Shown here in pieces: positions 24,699 to 35,268 of a DNA stretch of 64,000 nucleotides. Made by a program: the position numbers and the translations under genes. Under the pieces are notes generated by a model that did no database searches, was not told the DNA's origin, and saw only the letters and a program-made list of their open reading frames with translations. Source of the stretch: Microbacterium sp. LWH13-1.2 (lineage in GTDB: Bacteria > Actinomycetota > Actinomycetes > Actinomycetales > Microbacteriaceae). Location: assembly GCF_038397735.1 (NCBI RefSeq), contig NZ_CP151635.1, forward strand, positions 310,001 to 374,000, given 5' to 3'. How positions within the stretch are numbered: the first letter of the stretch is position 1; each line of letters opens with the position of its first letter.

Positions 24699-25181
24699 AT
24701 GACGAGTGTGACGATCGAGCGCGTGGCCTGGACGCACCCGGATGCCGAGCGGCTGCGCGCCGCGCAACGGGTCGAGCTCGACGCTCGATACGGCAGCGAC
24801 GACCACGAGCCCGGCGTCGTACCCTCAGCCGACGACGTGCCGGTCTTCCTGATCGCGCGCGATGCGCAGGGAGTGGCGATCGTGTGCGGTGGACTGCGGG
24901 TGCTCGATGCAGATGTGCTGGGAGAAGGCGTCGCGGAGATCAAGCGGATGTACGCCGCTCCGCAAGCGCGCGGCACCGGAGCGGCCACCGCACTGCTCAG
25001 CGCTCTCGAGCGGGCCGCGGACGATCTCGGTATCCGACGCCTGGTGCTCGAGACCGGCACGGCGCAGCCCGATGCCGTGCGCTTCTACGAGCGGGAGGGG
25101 TATGCGCCGATCCCGCTGTACGGCCACTACGTGGAGAGCGACCTCTCGCTGTGCTTCGCGAAGGCGATCGCCGCGGGGTGA
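24699..25181 (+). CDS. GNAT family N-acetyltransferase
   Basis: This 160-residue protein has the GNAT core AEIKRMYAAPQARGTGAATALLSALE (motif A, with the ARGTGA acetyl-CoA loop) and LETGTAQPDAVRFYEREGYAPIP (motif B). The pattern RMYA-PxxRGxGA is common in a group acting on small amines or antibiotics, but no substrate can be assigned. The ATG at 24699 is chosen with GAGGGAG upstream; earlier codons are in the metal-sensor operator region. It converges on treZ with 6 bp between stop codons. Confidence 0.82.
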   Translation: MTSVTIERVAWTHPDAERLRAAQRVELDARYGSDDHEPGVVPSADDVPVFLIARDAQGVAIVCGGLRVLDADVLGEGVAEIKRMYAAPQARGTGAATALLSALERAADDLGIRRLVLETGTAQPDAVRFYEREGYAPIPLYGHYVESDLSLCFAKAIAAG

Positions 25182-25187
25182 GGTCGA

Positions 25188-26945
25188 TCAGTCGGGCGGA
25201 CCGACGATCACCGCCGACTCCGGCAGGACGAAGATCGTGCGGGCCGTGATCCGGCCGGGCGCGGTCTCCAGCAGCACCCTGGCATCCGGTTCCAGGCCGA
25301 ACTCGACCTCGTCCGAGGTGAGGTTGACGAGCACCGAGAGGTGTCCGCGGTCGATGCGATAGGCGCGGGCATCCGGAGCCGCATCCCGATGCGAGACCGT
25401 GGCGGTCGTGTGTGCCATGTCGGGGTCGCTGAGGTCGGCGCGCTCCTGTCGCAGCGAGATCAGGCGGCGGTAGAGGTCGAGCAGCTCGGCGTGCGGCGCG
25501 TCGCCGAGCTCGCTCCAGTCGAGGTGCGAGCGTTCGAACGTCGCCGGATCCTGCGGATCGGGCACCTGCGCCGGATCCCAGCCCATGCGCGCGAACTCGG
25601 CGATGCGGCCTTCGGCGGTGGCTCGGGCGAGCTCGGGTTCCTTGTGCGAGGTGAAGAACTGCCAGGGCGTCGATGCGCCCCACTCCTCTCCCATGAACAG
25701 CATGGGCGTGCCCGGGGCGGTCAGCGTGAGCACCGCGGCGACGGCGAGGCGCCCGGGCGACAGCGAGGCTGCGAGCCGGTCGCCGGCGGCCCGGTTGCCG
25801 ATCTGGTCGTGATCCTGTGCGAAGGTGACGAGGCGCCAGGCGGGGACGCTCGCGGGCAGGGGAGCGCCGTGCGGGCGGCCGCGGAAAGAGGAGTACGTGC
25901 CGTCGTGGAAGAAGCCGCCTTCCGACACCTTGGCCACGGCATCCGGTGCGGCGAAGTCCGCGTAATAACCGTCGGTCTCACCGGTGAGTGCCACATGGAC
26001 CGCGTGATGCCAGTCGTCCGACCACTGCGCCGTGAGCCCGTATCCGCCGGCGTCGCGGGGCAGGATGAGCGTCGGGTCGTTCAGATCGGACTCCGCGATC
26101 AGGCTGAGCGGTCGCTCGAGCTCGACGGAGAGAGCGTCGACGCGTTCGGCGAGCTCCTGCAGGATGTGCGGAGTGCGCTCGTCGTGGAGCGCGTGCACCG
26201 CATCGAGTCGCAGCCCGTCGACGTGGAAATCGCGTAGCCACATCAGGGCGTTCTCGATGATGTACTCGCGCACCGCCGGCTCATCGAGGTTCACCGACTC
26301 GCCCCACGACGTGTGCTGGCCGTCGCGCAGGTACGGTCCGAACTCGGGCAGGTAGTTGCCGCTCGGACCCAGATGGTTGTAGACCACATCCTGGATCACT
26401 GCGAGGCCGCGCGCGTGCGCCGCATCCACGAGCCTCTGGTACCCGGCAGGGCCGCCGTAGGCCTCGTGCACGGCGTACCAGAGCACTCCGTCGTAGCCCC
26501 AGTTCCAGGTGCCGCTGAACGCATTGACCGGGAGCAGCTCGATGTGCGTGAGGCCGAGCCCGACGAGGTGATCGAGGCGGCCGATCAGCGCGTCGAGAGT
26601 CCCCTCGGGCGTGAAGGTGCCGACGTGCAGCTCGTAGATCACTCCGCCTTCGACCGGCCGACCCGTCCAGCCCAGGTCGGTCCACTCGAAGCGCGCGGCG
26701 TCGAACACGGCGGACGGTCCGTGCACACCGCGGGGCTGTCGCCGAGACCGGGGGTCGGGCCGAAGCTCATCGCTCCCGTCGAGCAGGAAGCCATAGCGCT
26801 CGCCCTCGGACATCGGGACGTCGCTGGTCCACCATCCCGGTTCCGCCGAGGTCGGCGTCATGTCGTGCTCCGAGATCAGCACGCACGCGGGAGTCAGGCG
26901 CCGCAGCCGCACGGTGTTTGCGCGCGGCGCCCAGACCGAGATCAT
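25188..26945 (-). CDS. treZ: Malto-oligosyltrehalose trehalohydrolase
   Basis: This 585-residue GH13 enzyme releases trehalose from maltooligosyl trehalose. It has an N-terminal CBM48-like domain ([13 protein letters not shown]) and a catalytic barrel with the four GH13 regions: VIQDVVYNHLG, DGLRLDAVHAL with the nucleophile aspartate, LIAESDLN with the acid glutamate, and TFAQDHDQIGN. FMGEEWGA in the late barrel is also TreZ-like. The ATG at 26945 overlaps the treY stop by 4 bp. It is the last gene of the trehalose operon. Confidence 0.95.
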   Translation of the reverse strand: MISVWAPRANTVRLRRLTPACVLISEHDMTPTSAEPGWWTSDVPMSEGERYGFLLDGSDELRPDPRSRRQPRGVHGPSAVFDAARFEWTDLGWTGRPVEGGVIYELHVGTFTPEGTLDALIGRLDHLVGLGLTHIELLPVNAFSGTWNWGYDGVLWYAVHEAYGGPAGYQRLVDAAHARGLAVIQDVVYNHLGPSGNYLPEFGPYLRDGQHTSWGESVNLDEPAVREYIIENALMWLRDFHVDGLRLDAVHALHDERTPHILQELAERVDALSVELERPLSLIAESDLNDPTLILPRDAGGYGLTAQWSDDWHHAVHVALTGETDGYYADFAAPDAVAKVSEGGFFHDGTYSSFRGRPHGAPLPASVPAWRLVTFAQDHDQIGNRAAGDRLAASLSPGRLAVAAVLTLTAPGTPMLFMGEEWGASTPWQFFTSHKEPELARATAEGRIAEFARMGWDPAQVPDPQDPATFERSHLDWSELGDAPHAELLDLYRRLISLRQERADLSDPDMAHTTATVSHRDAAPDARAYRIDRGHLSVLVNLTSDEVEFGLEPDARVLLETAPGRITARTIFVLPESAVIVGPPD

Positions 26946-29290
26946 CGCTCTTCCACCAGGAGCGCGACCGGATAGGTGTCGAGCAGGTCCTTCAGCAGGA
27001 CAGGACCTCCGTCGACCCGTCGGCCCGTCAGAACGTCGACGGCGGCGAGATCGGGCCGCATCAGCACGGTGTCTCCCCACCCGCCCCGGCGCGCCAGACC
27101 GACCGGCAGGCGGGTGGCTATCGCGAGCACTCCGCCGCGATCGAAGGCGATGGCGTGGTCGGCGGCCTGCCCTGTGACCGCAGCGGGTCGATAGCCGTGG
27201 AAGAGGTCGGCATGATCGCGACGCAGGCGCAGAGCCCTCGAGGTGATGAGCATCTTCGCGAGTCCGGAGTCGTCGATCGGAGGAAGGATGCCGCGGGCGG
27301 CGTCCTCGTCGAGGAGTCGCAGCAGCGCGGATCGCTCGGCGAAGTCGACCGGTCGACGGTTGTCGGGGTCGACCAGCGAGTGATCCCACAGCTCGGTGCC
27401 CTGGTAGACGTCCGGAACGCCGGGAGCCGCGAGCTGGAGCAGCTTCGCTGACAGCGAGTTGACGCGGCCGGGGGCGACGATCTCGCCCACGAACCGTTCG
27501 ACGATGTCGCGCGCGGAGCCGTTGGCGGCCTCGGCGATCGCCGTGACGCCGTTCTCGAACTCGGCGTCCGGGTGCTGCCAACCGGTGCCCTCGGCGGCCT
27601 CGCGAGCGGCCTTCAGGCCGTAGGCGGTCAATCGCTCGGTCGAGATGGGCCACGCTCCCACGACGGCCTGCCACAGGAGCGCGTCGAGAGGACCGTGTCC
27701 GGTCGACGCGACGGCGCGGAGTTCCGTCAGCGTCTCGGACCAGCGCTCGGGGACCTCGGCGAGCACCGACAGCCGGGCACGGACATCTTCGGAGCGCTTC
27801 GTGTCGTGCGTCGACAGCGTGGTCATCGAGTGCGGCCATGAGGCGAGTCGCGACCGCTGGGCATCATGGAACGACTCGACTGAGAGCGACCCGATCGACG
27901 GGTCGCCACCGACCTCGGTCAGCGTGCCCAGCCGGGTGAACCGGTAGAACGCGGTGTCCTCCACACCCTTCGCCATCACCGCTCCGGTGACCTGCGGGAA
28001 CCGCTCCGCCACCTCGAGCGTCGTGTCGAAGAGCAGCGGCGCCAGCTCGGCGATCGATTCGGCGAGATCGGGCCGTCGGTGGGCGGCGTCATCGATCGCG
28101 TGCTGCAGATGCTCACGCCCCGCCGGCAGATACGCCCGGTACACGGGGAAGCTCGCGACGATCTCGGTCAGAGCATCCTCGGCTCCGACCACGCCGAACG
28201 GCAGCGCCCGCACCAGTCGGCGCACCTCGGATCGCAGCAGCTCGTCGGCCACCTTCCGCTTCGTGGTGAGGATCAGATCGTGCCACGACTGCGCGACCGG
28301 CAGACCGGTCTCGGCGCGCAACCGCGCGTCGAGGGCGTCGAGTTCGTCGACGCCCGACTGGTCGATCAGGACTCGGTCGATCTCGACCAGCGCGTCGTAG
28401 CCGGTCGTGCCGTCGGCGCGCCACCAGGAAGGCAGTTCCTCGCCGGGCTCCAGGATCTTCTCGACCAGGGTGTAGGCGGCGCCGGTCGCGTCGGCGAGAT
28501 GTTCCAGATAGTCGCCGGGGTGAGCCAGCCCGTCCGGGTGGTCCACGCGCAGTCCGTCGGCGAGCCCGTCTGTGATCCACCTGGCGATCTCCCGGTGCGA
28601 CTCCTCGAACACATCCGGAAGCTCGACTCGGATGCCCGCCAGCTCCGAGACGGCGAAGAAGCGGCGGTAGTCGAGGTCGGTGTTCTGGTCCTCCCAGAAC
28701 CGCAGCTCGTAGTTCTGGGCGTCGAGCAGAGCAGGAAGATCCTCCGCAAGTGCTCCTGTGCCCGGTGCCAGCGGCAGCACGTGATCGAAGTAGCTCAGCC
28801 TCCCGTCGGGAGCATCCTCCGCGGGGGTCGTGTCGATGACGATCTCCCCTGCGGCGAGGGCCTCGGCGGGCGAGGACCCGAGGATCGGCAGTCGCACCCG
28901 ACCCTGTGACACCCTCTTGTCGACGTCGAAGGCAACCGCGTGCCGCGATGCGCGACCGAGCCGCAGCATGTCCCACCACCAGGGGTTGGCGCGGGGGAGC
29001 GCCACCCCGACATGGTTCGGGACGATGTCGACGAGGATGCCGAGGTCGGCTGCGCGCGCGGCGGCGGCGAAGCGCTCGAGTCCCTCGGGGCCACCGCGCG
29101 CATCGTCGACCCGGGAATGGTCGACGACGTCGTATCCGTGGTCCGACCCGGGCACGGCCGCGAGCAGCGGCGACAGATACGCCCAGGAGACACCGAGGTC
29201 GGCCAGGTAGCCGGTGACCGCCGCGGCGTCGTCGAGCGTGAAGCCCGCCCTGATCTGCAGTCGATACGTCGAGAGAGGGCGACGGGTCAT
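26942..29290 (-). CDS. treY: Malto-oligosyltrehalose synthase
   Basis: This 782-residue GH13 enzyme isomerises the reducing end of a maltooligosaccharide to an alpha-1,1 linkage. Signatures include [16 protein letters not shown] at the N-terminus, [13 protein letters not shown] (region I), [18 protein letters not shown] (region II with the catalytic aspartate), [12 protein letters not shown], and a late [17 protein letters not shown]. The ATG at 29290 overlaps the glgX stop by 4 bp; longer readings of the frame are not protein-like. It acts between GlgX and TreZ. Confidence 0.95.
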   Translation of the reverse strand: MTRRPLSTYRLQIRAGFTLDDAAAVTGYLADLGVSWAYLSPLLAAVPGSDHGYDVVDHSRVDDARGGPEGLERFAAAARAADLGILVDIVPNHVGVALPRANPWWWDMLRLGRASRHAVAFDVDKRVSQGRVRLPILGSSPAEALAAGEIVIDTTPAEDAPDGRLSYFDHVLPLAPGTGALAEDLPALLDAQNYELRFWEDQNTDLDYRRFFAVSELAGIRVELPDVFEESHREIARWITDGLADGLRVDHPDGLAHPGDYLEHLADATGAAYTLVEKILEPGEELPSWWRADGTTGYDALVEIDRVLIDQSGVDELDALDARLRAETGLPVAQSWHDLILTTKRKVADELLRSEVRRLVRALPFGVVGAEDALTEIVASFPVYRAYLPAGREHLQHAIDDAAHRRPDLAESIAELAPLLFDTTLEVAERFPQVTGAVMAKGVEDTAFYRFTRLGTLTEVGGDPSIGSLSVESFHDAQRSRLASWPHSMTTLSTHDTKRSEDVRARLSVLAEVPERWSETLTELRAVASTGHGPLDALLWQAVVGAWPISTERLTAYGLKAAREAAEGTGWQHPDAEFENGVTAIAEAANGSARDIVERFVGEIVAPGRVNSLSAKLLQLAAPGVPDVYQGTELWDHSLVDPDNRRPVDFAERSALLRLLDEDAARGILPPIDDSGLAKMLITSRALRLRRDHADLFHGYRPAAVTGQAADHAIAFDRGGVLAIATRLPVGLARRGGWGDTVLMRPDLAAVDVLTGRRVDGGPVLLKDLLDTYPVALLVEER

Positions 29291-31497
29291 CGAGGAAGCT
29301 CCGCTGTGGGTGCCGGCGCCGGTGCCTCGGACTGCTCGGTCTGAATGCGCAGCGATGCCTCGACCGAATTGTCCGTCGACACCACTGTGCGGTCGACGTC
29401 GCGCAGCACGATGAGCGAGTGAGCCTCGAGCGAGACTGCCGCGCCCGGATCCAGCGACGCACCGTCGGCCCGCTCGCCCGCTGTGTCGATCATGACCTCC
29501 CACGCATGGCCGTGCCGCTCGTCGGGGAGAGCGACCTCGACGGCATCCGTCCCGCTGTTGAAGTAGACGAGGAAGTTCTGGTCTGTGACCGGGCGACCGC
29601 GACGGTCTTTCTCGCGGATCCCCTGACCGTTCAGGAAGACTCCGATCGCGAGGCCGAACCCCGAATCCCAGTCCTCAGGTTCCATGCGGCGGCCGTCCGG
29701 ACGCAGCCAGACGACATCGGGAACGCGCTCGCCATCCTCCGACCGCACCGGACGGCCGTCGAAGAAGCGGCTGCGTCGGAACGTCGGGTGGTCGCGGCGA
29801 AGCCGTGCCACCGCTGCGGTGAACTCCACGAGAGGCAGATCGGCCGATTCCCAGTCGACCCACGTGATCTCGTTGTCCTGGGCGTAGCCGTTGTTGTTGC
29901 CGTTCTGGGTGCGGCCGAGCTCGTCGCCGTGCGCGATCATCGGCACGCCCTGCGACAGCAGCAGCGTCGCCAGGAAGTTGCGCTGCTGCCTGGCGCGGAT
30001 GCGGTTCACCGCCTCGTCGTCGGTCGGCCCCTCCACCCCGTTGTTCTCGGAGCGGTTGTGCGATTCCCCGTCGTTGTTGTCCTCGCCGTTCGCGTCGTTG
30101 TGCTTCTCGTTGTACGAGACCAGATCGCGCAGCGTGAAACCGTCGTGAGCCGTGACGAAGTTGATGGATGCCACCGGGCGTCTGCCGGAGTGCTCGTAGA
30201 GGTCGGCGGAGCCCGTGAGTCGCGAGGCGAATTCGCCGAGAGCCTGGGGCTCCCCTCTCCAGAAGTCGCGCACGGTGTCGCGGTACTTGCCGTTCCACTC
30301 GGTCCACTGCGGCGGGAAGTTGCCCACCTGGTATCCGCCGGGCCCGACATCCCATGGCTCGGCGATGAGCTTCACCTGGGAGACGATCGGATCCTGCTGC
30401 ACGAGCTCGAAGAACGCCGCGAGGCGGTCGACGTCGTAGAACTCGCGTGCGAGGGTCGACGCGAGGTCGAAGCGGAAGCCGTCGACGTGCATCTCGGTGA
30501 CCCAGTAGCGCAGCGAGTCCATGATCAGCTGCAGCGCATGCGGGTTGCCGGCGTTGAGGCTGTTCCCGGTGCCGGTGTAGTCGGTGTAGTACCGGCGATC
30601 CTCTTCGAGGCGGTAGTACGCCTCGTTGTCGATGCCTCGCATCGACAGCATCGGGCCCATGTGGTTGCCCTCTGCGGTGTGGTTGTAGACGACGTCGAGG
30701 ATGACCTCGATGCCCGCGGCATGCAGAGCACGCACCATCGCCTTGAACTCCTGCACCTGCTGACCGTTCTGTCCGCTGGACGAGTAGTCGTTGTGGGGTG
30801 CGAAGAACGCCAGGGTGTTGTAGCCCCAGTAGTTCGTCAAACCCTTCTCCAGCAGGGTGGAGTCGTACACGAACTGGTGGACCGGCATCAGCTCGATCGC
30901 GGTGACACCCAGATGCACGAGGTGCTCGATGACCGACGGGTGCGCGATCGCCGCATACGTGCCGCGCAGCTCCTCCGGGACGTCGGGGTGCAGCTCTGTG
31001 AGGCCCTTGACGTGCGCTTCGTAGATGACGGTCTGCGCGTACGGCGTCTTCGGAAGGCGGTCGCCTGCCCACTCGAAGAACGGGTTGACGACGACGCCCT
31101 TGACCATCGTGGAGGCCGAGTCCTCGTCGTTGCGCGAGTCGGGATCGCCGAAGTCGTATCCGAAGAGGGGCTGACCCCAGTCGATGCGCCCGGCCACCGA
31201 CTTGGCATACGGATCGAGGAGGAGCTTGTTCGGGTTGAACCGCTGACCCTGCGCAGGATCGTACGCGCCGTGCACCCGGTACCCGTAGAGCTGGCCGGGC
31301 TGCACCGAAGGCAGGTAGCCGTGCCACACGAACGCGTCGACCTCTTCCAGGAGCACGCGCTCCTCGGTGCCGTCGTCGTCGAAGAGGCACAGCTCGACCT
31401 TCTCGGCCGCTTCGCTGAACAGCGCGAAGTTCGTTCCCTGCCCGTCGAAGGTCGCCCCGAGGGGGTACGGCGAACCGGGCCAGACGTCGTGGCTCAC
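29287..31497 (-). CDS. glgX: Glycogen debranching enzyme
   Basis: This 736-residue isoamylase-type GH13 enzyme has an N-terminal CBM48 domain ([17 protein letters not shown]) and a barrel with [41 protein letters not shown] and [13 protein letters not shown]. It hydrolyses alpha-1,6 branches to give linear maltodextrins for TreY. The protein ends with an Ala/Pro-rich tail. It starts at a GTG that overlaps the stop of the small upstream gene (GTGA), so translation is coupled. Confidence 0.95.
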   Translation of the reverse strand: MSHDVWPGSPYPLGATFDGQGTNFALFSEAAEKVELCLFDDDGTEERVLLEEVDAFVWHGYLPSVQPGQLYGYRVHGAYDPAQGQRFNPNKLLLDPYAKSVAGRIDWGQPLFGYDFGDPDSRNDEDSASTMVKGVVVNPFFEWAGDRLPKTPYAQTVIYEAHVKGLTELHPDVPEELRGTYAAIAHPSVIEHLVHLGVTAIELMPVHQFVYDSTLLEKGLTNYWGYNTLAFFAPHNDYSSSGQNGQQVQEFKAMVRALHAAGIEVILDVVYNHTAEGNHMGPMLSMRGIDNEAYYRLEEDRRYYTDYTGTGNSLNAGNPHALQLIMDSLRYWVTEMHVDGFRFDLASTLAREFYDVDRLAAFFELVQQDPIVSQVKLIAEPWDVGPGGYQVGNFPPQWTEWNGKYRDTVRDFWRGEPQALGEFASRLTGSADLYEHSGRRPVASINFVTAHDGFTLRDLVSYNEKHNDANGEDNNDGESHNRSENNGVEGPTDDEAVNRIRARQQRNFLATLLLSQGVPMIAHGDELGRTQNGNNNGYAQDNEITWVDWESADLPLVEFTAAVARLRRDHPTFRRSRFFDGRPVRSEDGERVPDVVWLRPDGRRMEPEDWDSGFGLAIGVFLNGQGIREKDRRGRPVTDQNFLVYFNSGTDAVEVALPDERHGHAWEVMIDTAGERADGASLDPGAAVSLEAHSLIVLRDVDRTVVSTDNSVEASLRIQTEQSEAPAPAPTAELPR

Positions 31498-31778
31498 AGA
31501 GCGCGCCGAGTCGCGACGGCGCGGTGCAGGACGGTCGTCACCGCGTCATGGAAGTCGTGCACCTGCGCCACCTCATCAGCATGGTGATACGGGTGCCCGA
31601 CGTAGCAGACGAACACCGGATGCACATGTTCGACGTAGCCGACGGGGCCTTCGTGGAGTACGACGTAGCGGTCGAGGTCGACGCGTTCGTACAGGGGCTC
31701 GACAGGCGTGAGTGCTTTCGCGGGAGCCTGGCCTTCTCCGGGCTGGTGGTCATGCGCGGTATGGGTCTTCGCAGTCAT
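31494..31778 (-). CDS. Small His-rich protein heading the trehalose operon
   Basis: This 94-residue protein is not recognised. AGGAG lies 5 bases before the ATG at 31778, and it overlaps glgX by 4 bp, both good signs that it is real. It has a polar N-terminus ([18 protein letters not shown]), a middle [26 protein letters not shown] that looks like beta strands, and a C-terminal helix [20 protein letters not shown]. Eleven or more histidines are spread through it. It might sense or regulate the operon, but nothing in the sequence shows how. Confidence 0.75.
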   Translation of the reverse strand: MTAKTHTAHDHQPGEGQAPAKALTPVEPLYERVDLDRYVVLHEGPVGYVEHVHPVFVCYVGHPYHHADEVAQVHDFHDAVTTVLHRAVATRRAL

Positions 31779-31907
31779 GAGGGCTCCTGATTCTGTTGAT
31801 GGGCTCCACGCTAAGAGGTGAGAACCCGAAGCGGAATACCATTGCCTCCGCACGTCACCTTGCGCTACGTCCGAGGAGCTGTCCCGGGTGCACGGTACTC
31901 TCTCGCC

Positions 31908-32402
31908 ATGCCCTCGTTCGGAACCGTGCTGTCTCCCGTCGGCGAGATCGGCGTCGTGAGCGACGGGTCGGCGATCCGGAGGGTGACCTGGCGGTCGGAT
32001 CCGCCGGTGGACACGGATGCCGAGCCCGATCCGCTTCTCGCAGAGGCGCTCGCGCAGCTGACCGCATACTTCGACGGCGCGCTGCGGGAGTTCGACCTGC
32101 CCGTCGAACTCGGCAGACAGACCGAGACCACCAGGGCGGTGCTGATGGCGCTGTATGAGACGGTCGGACACGGCGAGACGCTGACCTACGGCGGTCTCGC
32201 ACGGCGCAGCGGCACCGAGATTCCCGCGAGAGGGATCGGCGCGATCATGGGCGCGAACCCCGTGCCGATCATCGTGCCGTGCCATCGCGTCGTCGCCGGC
32301 GACGGGCTGGGAGGGTACTCCGGCGGCGCCCCGGGCCAGGGGCTCGTGACCAAGCGCTGGCTGCTCGAGCATGAGGGCGCGCTTCCCGCGTCCCTGTTCT
32401 GA
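31908..32402 (+). CDS. ogt: Methylated-DNA-protein-cysteine methyltransferase
   Basis: This 164-residue repair protein transfers the methyl group of O6-methylguanine to its own cysteine. The active site is VPCHRVV with Cys125, preceded by a helix-turn-helix that includes TYGGLARRSGTE and the arginine finger region IPARGIGAIMGANP. GGYSGG follows as in the family. The ATG at 31908 gives the normal length. It is divergent from the trehalose operon and transcribed toward thrC. Confidence 0.93.
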   Translation: MPSFGTVLSPVGEIGVVSDGSAIRRVTWRSDPPVDTDAEPDPLLAEALAQLTAYFDGALREFDLPVELGRQTETTRAVLMALYETVGHGETLTYGGLARRSGTEIPARGIGAIMGANPVPIIVPCHRVVAGDGLGGYSGGAPGQGLVTKRWLLEHEGALPASLF

Positions 32403-32488
32403 TCACGGCCCCTCGTCGTTCGCGCAATCACCTCCCGGCCACCTGCGACAATGGAAGTCCCGTGCCGATTCCGATCCGAGGAGCACCC

Positions 32489-33892
32489 GTGCAGTACATC
32501 TCCACCCGAGGCGGCATGCAGCCGCTGCCGTACTGCGAGACCCTGCTCGAAGGACTCGCCCCCGACGGCGGGCTGGCCGTTCCCGAGACCATGCCCACGG
32601 TCGACGGTGAGACGCTCGAGCGCTGGCGCGCGCTGACCTACCCGCAGCTGGCGACCGAGGTGCTCGCGTTGTTCGCGACGGACATTCCTCGTGCCGATCT
32701 CGCGCGCATGACGGCCGCCGCATACGAGCCGTTCCCCGAGGAGGTCGTGCCGCTGCGCTCGATCGGCGACGACCTCACGCTCGTGGGACTGTCCGAGGGG
32801 CCGACGCTGGCGTTCAAGGACATGGCCATGCAGTTCCTCGGCCAGGTCGTCGAGTACGCGCTCGAGCGCAAGGGCTCGGTTCTGAACATCCTCGGCGCGA
32901 CGTCGGGTGACACCGGGTCCGCCGCCGAGCACGCGCTGCGCGGCAAGGATCGCATCTCGGTCTTCATGCTCTCCCCGAAGGGACGCATGAGCGCGTTCCA
33001 GCGGGCGCAGATGTTCTCGCTCGATGACGAGAACATCCACAACATCGTGGTCGACGGCGTCTTCGACGACTGCCAGAACCTCGTCAAGCATCTCGCGGGC
33101 GACCTGGACTTCAAGCGCGCCCAGCACCTCGGCGCTGTCAACTCCATCAACCTCGCCCGCATCACCGCCCAGGTCGTGTACTACTTCTGGGCATGGCTGC
33201 GGGCGACGGATGCCGGCGGCTGGACCGAGGTGTCGTTCACAGTGCCGTCGGGCAACTTCGGCAACATCCTCTCGGGTTTCTTCGCGAAGCAGATGGGTCT
33301 TCCGATCCGTCGCCTGGTGCTCGCCGCCAACGAGAACAACGTCCTCGACGAGTTCTTCCGCACCGGCGTCTATCGTCCTCGCAGCGCAGCCCAGACCCTC
33401 GCCACGTCGAGCCCGTCGATGGACATCTCGAAGGCGTCGAACCTCGAGCGCTTCATCTTCGAGCTCGTCGGCCGTGATGCCGCGCGCGTCGTGAGCGCGT
33501 GGCAGGAGCTCGACACGCAGGGGTACTTCGACTTCACGGCGGACCTCGAGCGTTTCGTCGAGGAGTTCGGCATCGTCAGTGGGACCTCCACCCACGGCGA
33601 CCGGCTCGCGACGATCAAGGCGGTGTACGACGCCTCGGGCGACATCATCGATCCGCACACGGCGGACGGCGTCAAGGTCGCCCGCGAGTACCTCGAGCCC
33701 GGCGTGCCGATGCTCGTGCTCGAGACCGCGAAGCCGCAGAAGTTCGCCGAGACGATCCGTGAGGCGATCGGCGTCGAGCTCGAGTACTCGTCCGAGCTGC
33801 GCGCGATGCTCGACGCCCCGCAGCGCACGACCGAGATGGCCGACGACGAGCACGAGCTCCGCGCCTTCATCGAGGCCAAGGCGCTGCGCTGA
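32489..33892 (+). CDS. thrC: Threonine synthase
   Basis: This 467-residue PLP enzyme converts O-phosphohomoserine to threonine. The lysine that binds PLP is in LAFKDMAMQF (Lys110), and LGATSGDTGSAAEHAL is the phosphate-binding loop. The N-terminal YISTRGGMQPLPYCETLLEGLAPDGGL is typical of the longer, E. coli/yeast-type synthase. GTG at 32489 is preferred over an ATG-like opening at 32462 because GAGGAG lies just upstream and the protein then begins like its homologues. A strong terminator follows. Confidence 0.95.
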   Translation: MQYISTRGGMQPLPYCETLLEGLAPDGGLAVPETMPTVDGETLERWRALTYPQLATEVLALFATDIPRADLARMTAAAYEPFPEEVVPLRSIGDDLTLVGLSEGPTLAFKDMAMQFLGQVVEYALERKGSVLNILGATSGDTGSAAEHALRGKDRISVFMLSPKGRMSAFQRAQMFSLDDENIHNIVVDGVFDDCQNLVKHLAGDLDFKRAQHLGAVNSINLARITAQVVYYFWAWLRATDAGGWTEVSFTVPSGNFGNILSGFFAKQMGLPIRRLVLAANENNVLDEFFRTGVYRPRSAAQTLATSSPSMDISKASNLERFIFELVGRDAARVVSAWQELDTQGYFDFTADLERFVEEFGIVSGTSTHGDRLATIKAVYDASGDIIDPHTADGVKVAREYLEPGVPMLVLETAKPQKFAETIREAIGVELEYSSELRAMLDAPQRTTEMADDEHELRAFIEAKALR

Positions 33893-33915
33893 ACCGACTC
33901 CGCGACGGCGACCAC

Positions 33916-33953
33916 CGAGACCCCTTCTGCCGATCGCGGCAGAGGGGGTCTCG
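33916..33953. terminator. 17-bp stem terminator after thrC
   Basis: Arms 33916-33932 and 33937-33953 pair fully, with one G-U, around the loop ATCG. The core GAGACCCC/GGGGTCTC is unambiguous. It also faces the convergent VOC gene at 33992. Confidence 0.88.
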
Positions 33954-33991
33954 CGTTCACCGGATCAGGTTCCGGCCGGGTCGAGTCCTGA

Positions 33992-34420
33992 TCATTCCGG
34001 GTCGCCGTGCAGCATCCACGGCACGCCGAAGCGGTCGACGAGCATCCCGAACGTGCCGCCCCACGGAGGGGTGTCGAGAGGCATCGTGATGGCCGCGCCG
34101 TCGGCCAGTGCATCCCAGACGGCTTGTGTGCGCTCCTGCGAGTTGCCGCTGAGCGACACCGAGAAGCCCTGCGGCGGTTCGAACGGGATTCCGTCCGGTG
34201 TGTCCGACGCCATGAGCACGAGCCCGTCGGCGGTCGTGAGCTGCGCGTGCATCACGAGGTCCTTCTGTTCGGGGTTCTGGACCATATCGGGGAACTCGCC
34301 GAAGACGTTGATGTCGAGGTCACCGCCGAGCACGCTCTGATAGAACTCCATCGCCTGCCGCGCCTCGGTGCGGAACGAGAGATACGGGTTGAGATTCGCC
34401 ACGGTGCTGCCCCCAGTCAT
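33992..34420 (-). CDS. PhnB-like VOC family protein
   Basis: This 142-residue protein belongs to the glyoxalase/VOC superfamily, PhnB-like branch. It has NPYLSFRTEARQAMEFYQSVLGG at the start and GTFGMLVDRFGVPWML near the end, the two halves of the paired beta-alpha-beta-beta-beta fold. Members of this branch are widespread and mostly uncharacterised. The start may be the ATG at 34420 or a GTG six codons later, which would match the usual short N-terminus. It is monocistronic. Confidence 0.85.
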   Translation of the reverse strand: MTGGSTVANLNPYLSFRTEARQAMEFYQSVLGGDLDINVFGEFPDMVQNPEQKDLVMHAQLTTADGLVLMASDTPDGIPFEPPQGFSVSLSGNSQERTQAVWDALADGAAITMPLDTPPWGGTFGMLVDRFGVPWMLHGDPE

Positions 34421-34501
34421 GTGATGCGGAGTCGACGTCGACCTCGCTGCACGCTCATTCTTCGCCGGGGGTCCGACATTCGCAACAGCGTGCCCGGAGG
34501 C

Positions 34502-34768
34502 TCAGGACGGAAGTGCCTTCACGGCAGCAGTCAGCACCTGGGGCACGGTCGGCACGCCTTCGGCACGGAACACCTCGGTGCCGGCCGCGTCGCGGATGAT
34601 GACGGTCGGGGTGAAGCGGATGTCGAGCGCTTCGGCGGCGTCAGGCTCGCGCGCGACGTCGATCTCGGTGATCGTGGCATCGGGCAGGAATCGTGCGGCA
34701 TCGGTCAGAACCGAACGGGTGCGCGAGCAGGCTCCGCAGAACGCGGATGTGACGAGCGTCAGTTCCAT
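34502..34768 (-). CDS. Thioredoxin-like protein
   Basis: This 88-residue protein has a thioredoxin fold with the redox pair CGAC in TLVTSAFCGACSRTRSVL near residue 13, and the cis-proline loop RFTPTVII. It probably reduces or forms disulfides on unknown partners in the cytosol, since there is no signal peptide. The ATG at 34768 is chosen over one five codons upstream because GAGGGAG precedes it at good spacing. It lies between two unrelated genes on the same strand. Confidence 0.85.
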   Translation of the reverse strand: MELTLVTSAFCGACSRTRSVLTDAARFLPDATITEIDVAREPDAAEALDIRFTPTVIIRDAAGTEVFRAEGVPTVPQVLTAAVKALPS

Positions 34769-34831
34769 CGGGCTCCCTCTCACTCCTCAGGGTGCAACCG
34801 GCGGAGTGCTCGGGATGTTCCCCGTGCCTGT

Positions 34832-35230
34832 TCAGAAATCGGTGCGCTTCACCAACCCGCGATTCGTGCGGATGTGCTCGTAGTCCCACTGGATCAGGCG
34901 CGATTCGGCGAGCCAGCCGGCGAGGGCATGGGTGTCCACATCGGCGGCGTCGAGATACCTCGCCTCGGCCGCCTGGAACGTCCCGGACGGGGTGAGGCCG
35001 CCGCTCGCGAACGACTGGCCGCTCCAGAACATCAGGCGCACGGCATCCTTCAGCCGGTGGTATCCGACGATCGGATTGCCGTCGAGGAACCACACCGGAT
35101 GCGCGTGCCACACCTTGCCCGCAGCCTCCGGGAGTCCGCGCTCGATCTCGGAGATGAGAAGGTCGCAGATCTCGCGGTCCTCCGGAGCGAGGCCGCGGTG
35201 ATAGTCGTCGATCTCGGGTGCGCGGCTCAT
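34832..35230 (-). CDS. DUF1801-type protein
   Basis: This 132-residue protein has the YdhG/DUF1801 pattern: DREICDLLISEIERGLPEAAGKVWHAHPVWFLDGNPIVGY, then VRLMFWSGQSF and a C-terminal W-EYEHIRTN-like helix. The function of this family is not established. Its fold resembles small iron-chaperone-like domains. The ATG at 35230 is used because the frame upstream is antisense to another gene. It is followed closely by the thioredoxin-like gene on the same strand. Confidence 0.78.
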   Translation of the reverse strand: MSRAPEIDDYHRGLAPEDREICDLLISEIERGLPEAAGKVWHAHPVWFLDGNPIVGYHRLKDAVRLMFWSGQSFASGGLTPSGTFQAAEARYLDAADVDTHALAGWLAESRLIQWDYEHIRTNRGLVKRTDF

Positions 35231-35268
35231 GGTGCGAGTATGGCCTGCGCGCAGGTCGGCGTCGAGAG

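Noticed and set aside
26946..27839. Long upstream extension of treZ
   Set aside because: It lies inside treY in another frame. The ATG at 26945 overlaps the treY stop as ATGA and gives the normal TreZ start.
29419..31587. 722-codon open frame opposite glgX
   Set aside because: It is the complement of a gene with all four GH13 motifs, and its composition (Val, Asp, Arg repeats) is that of a shadow frame.
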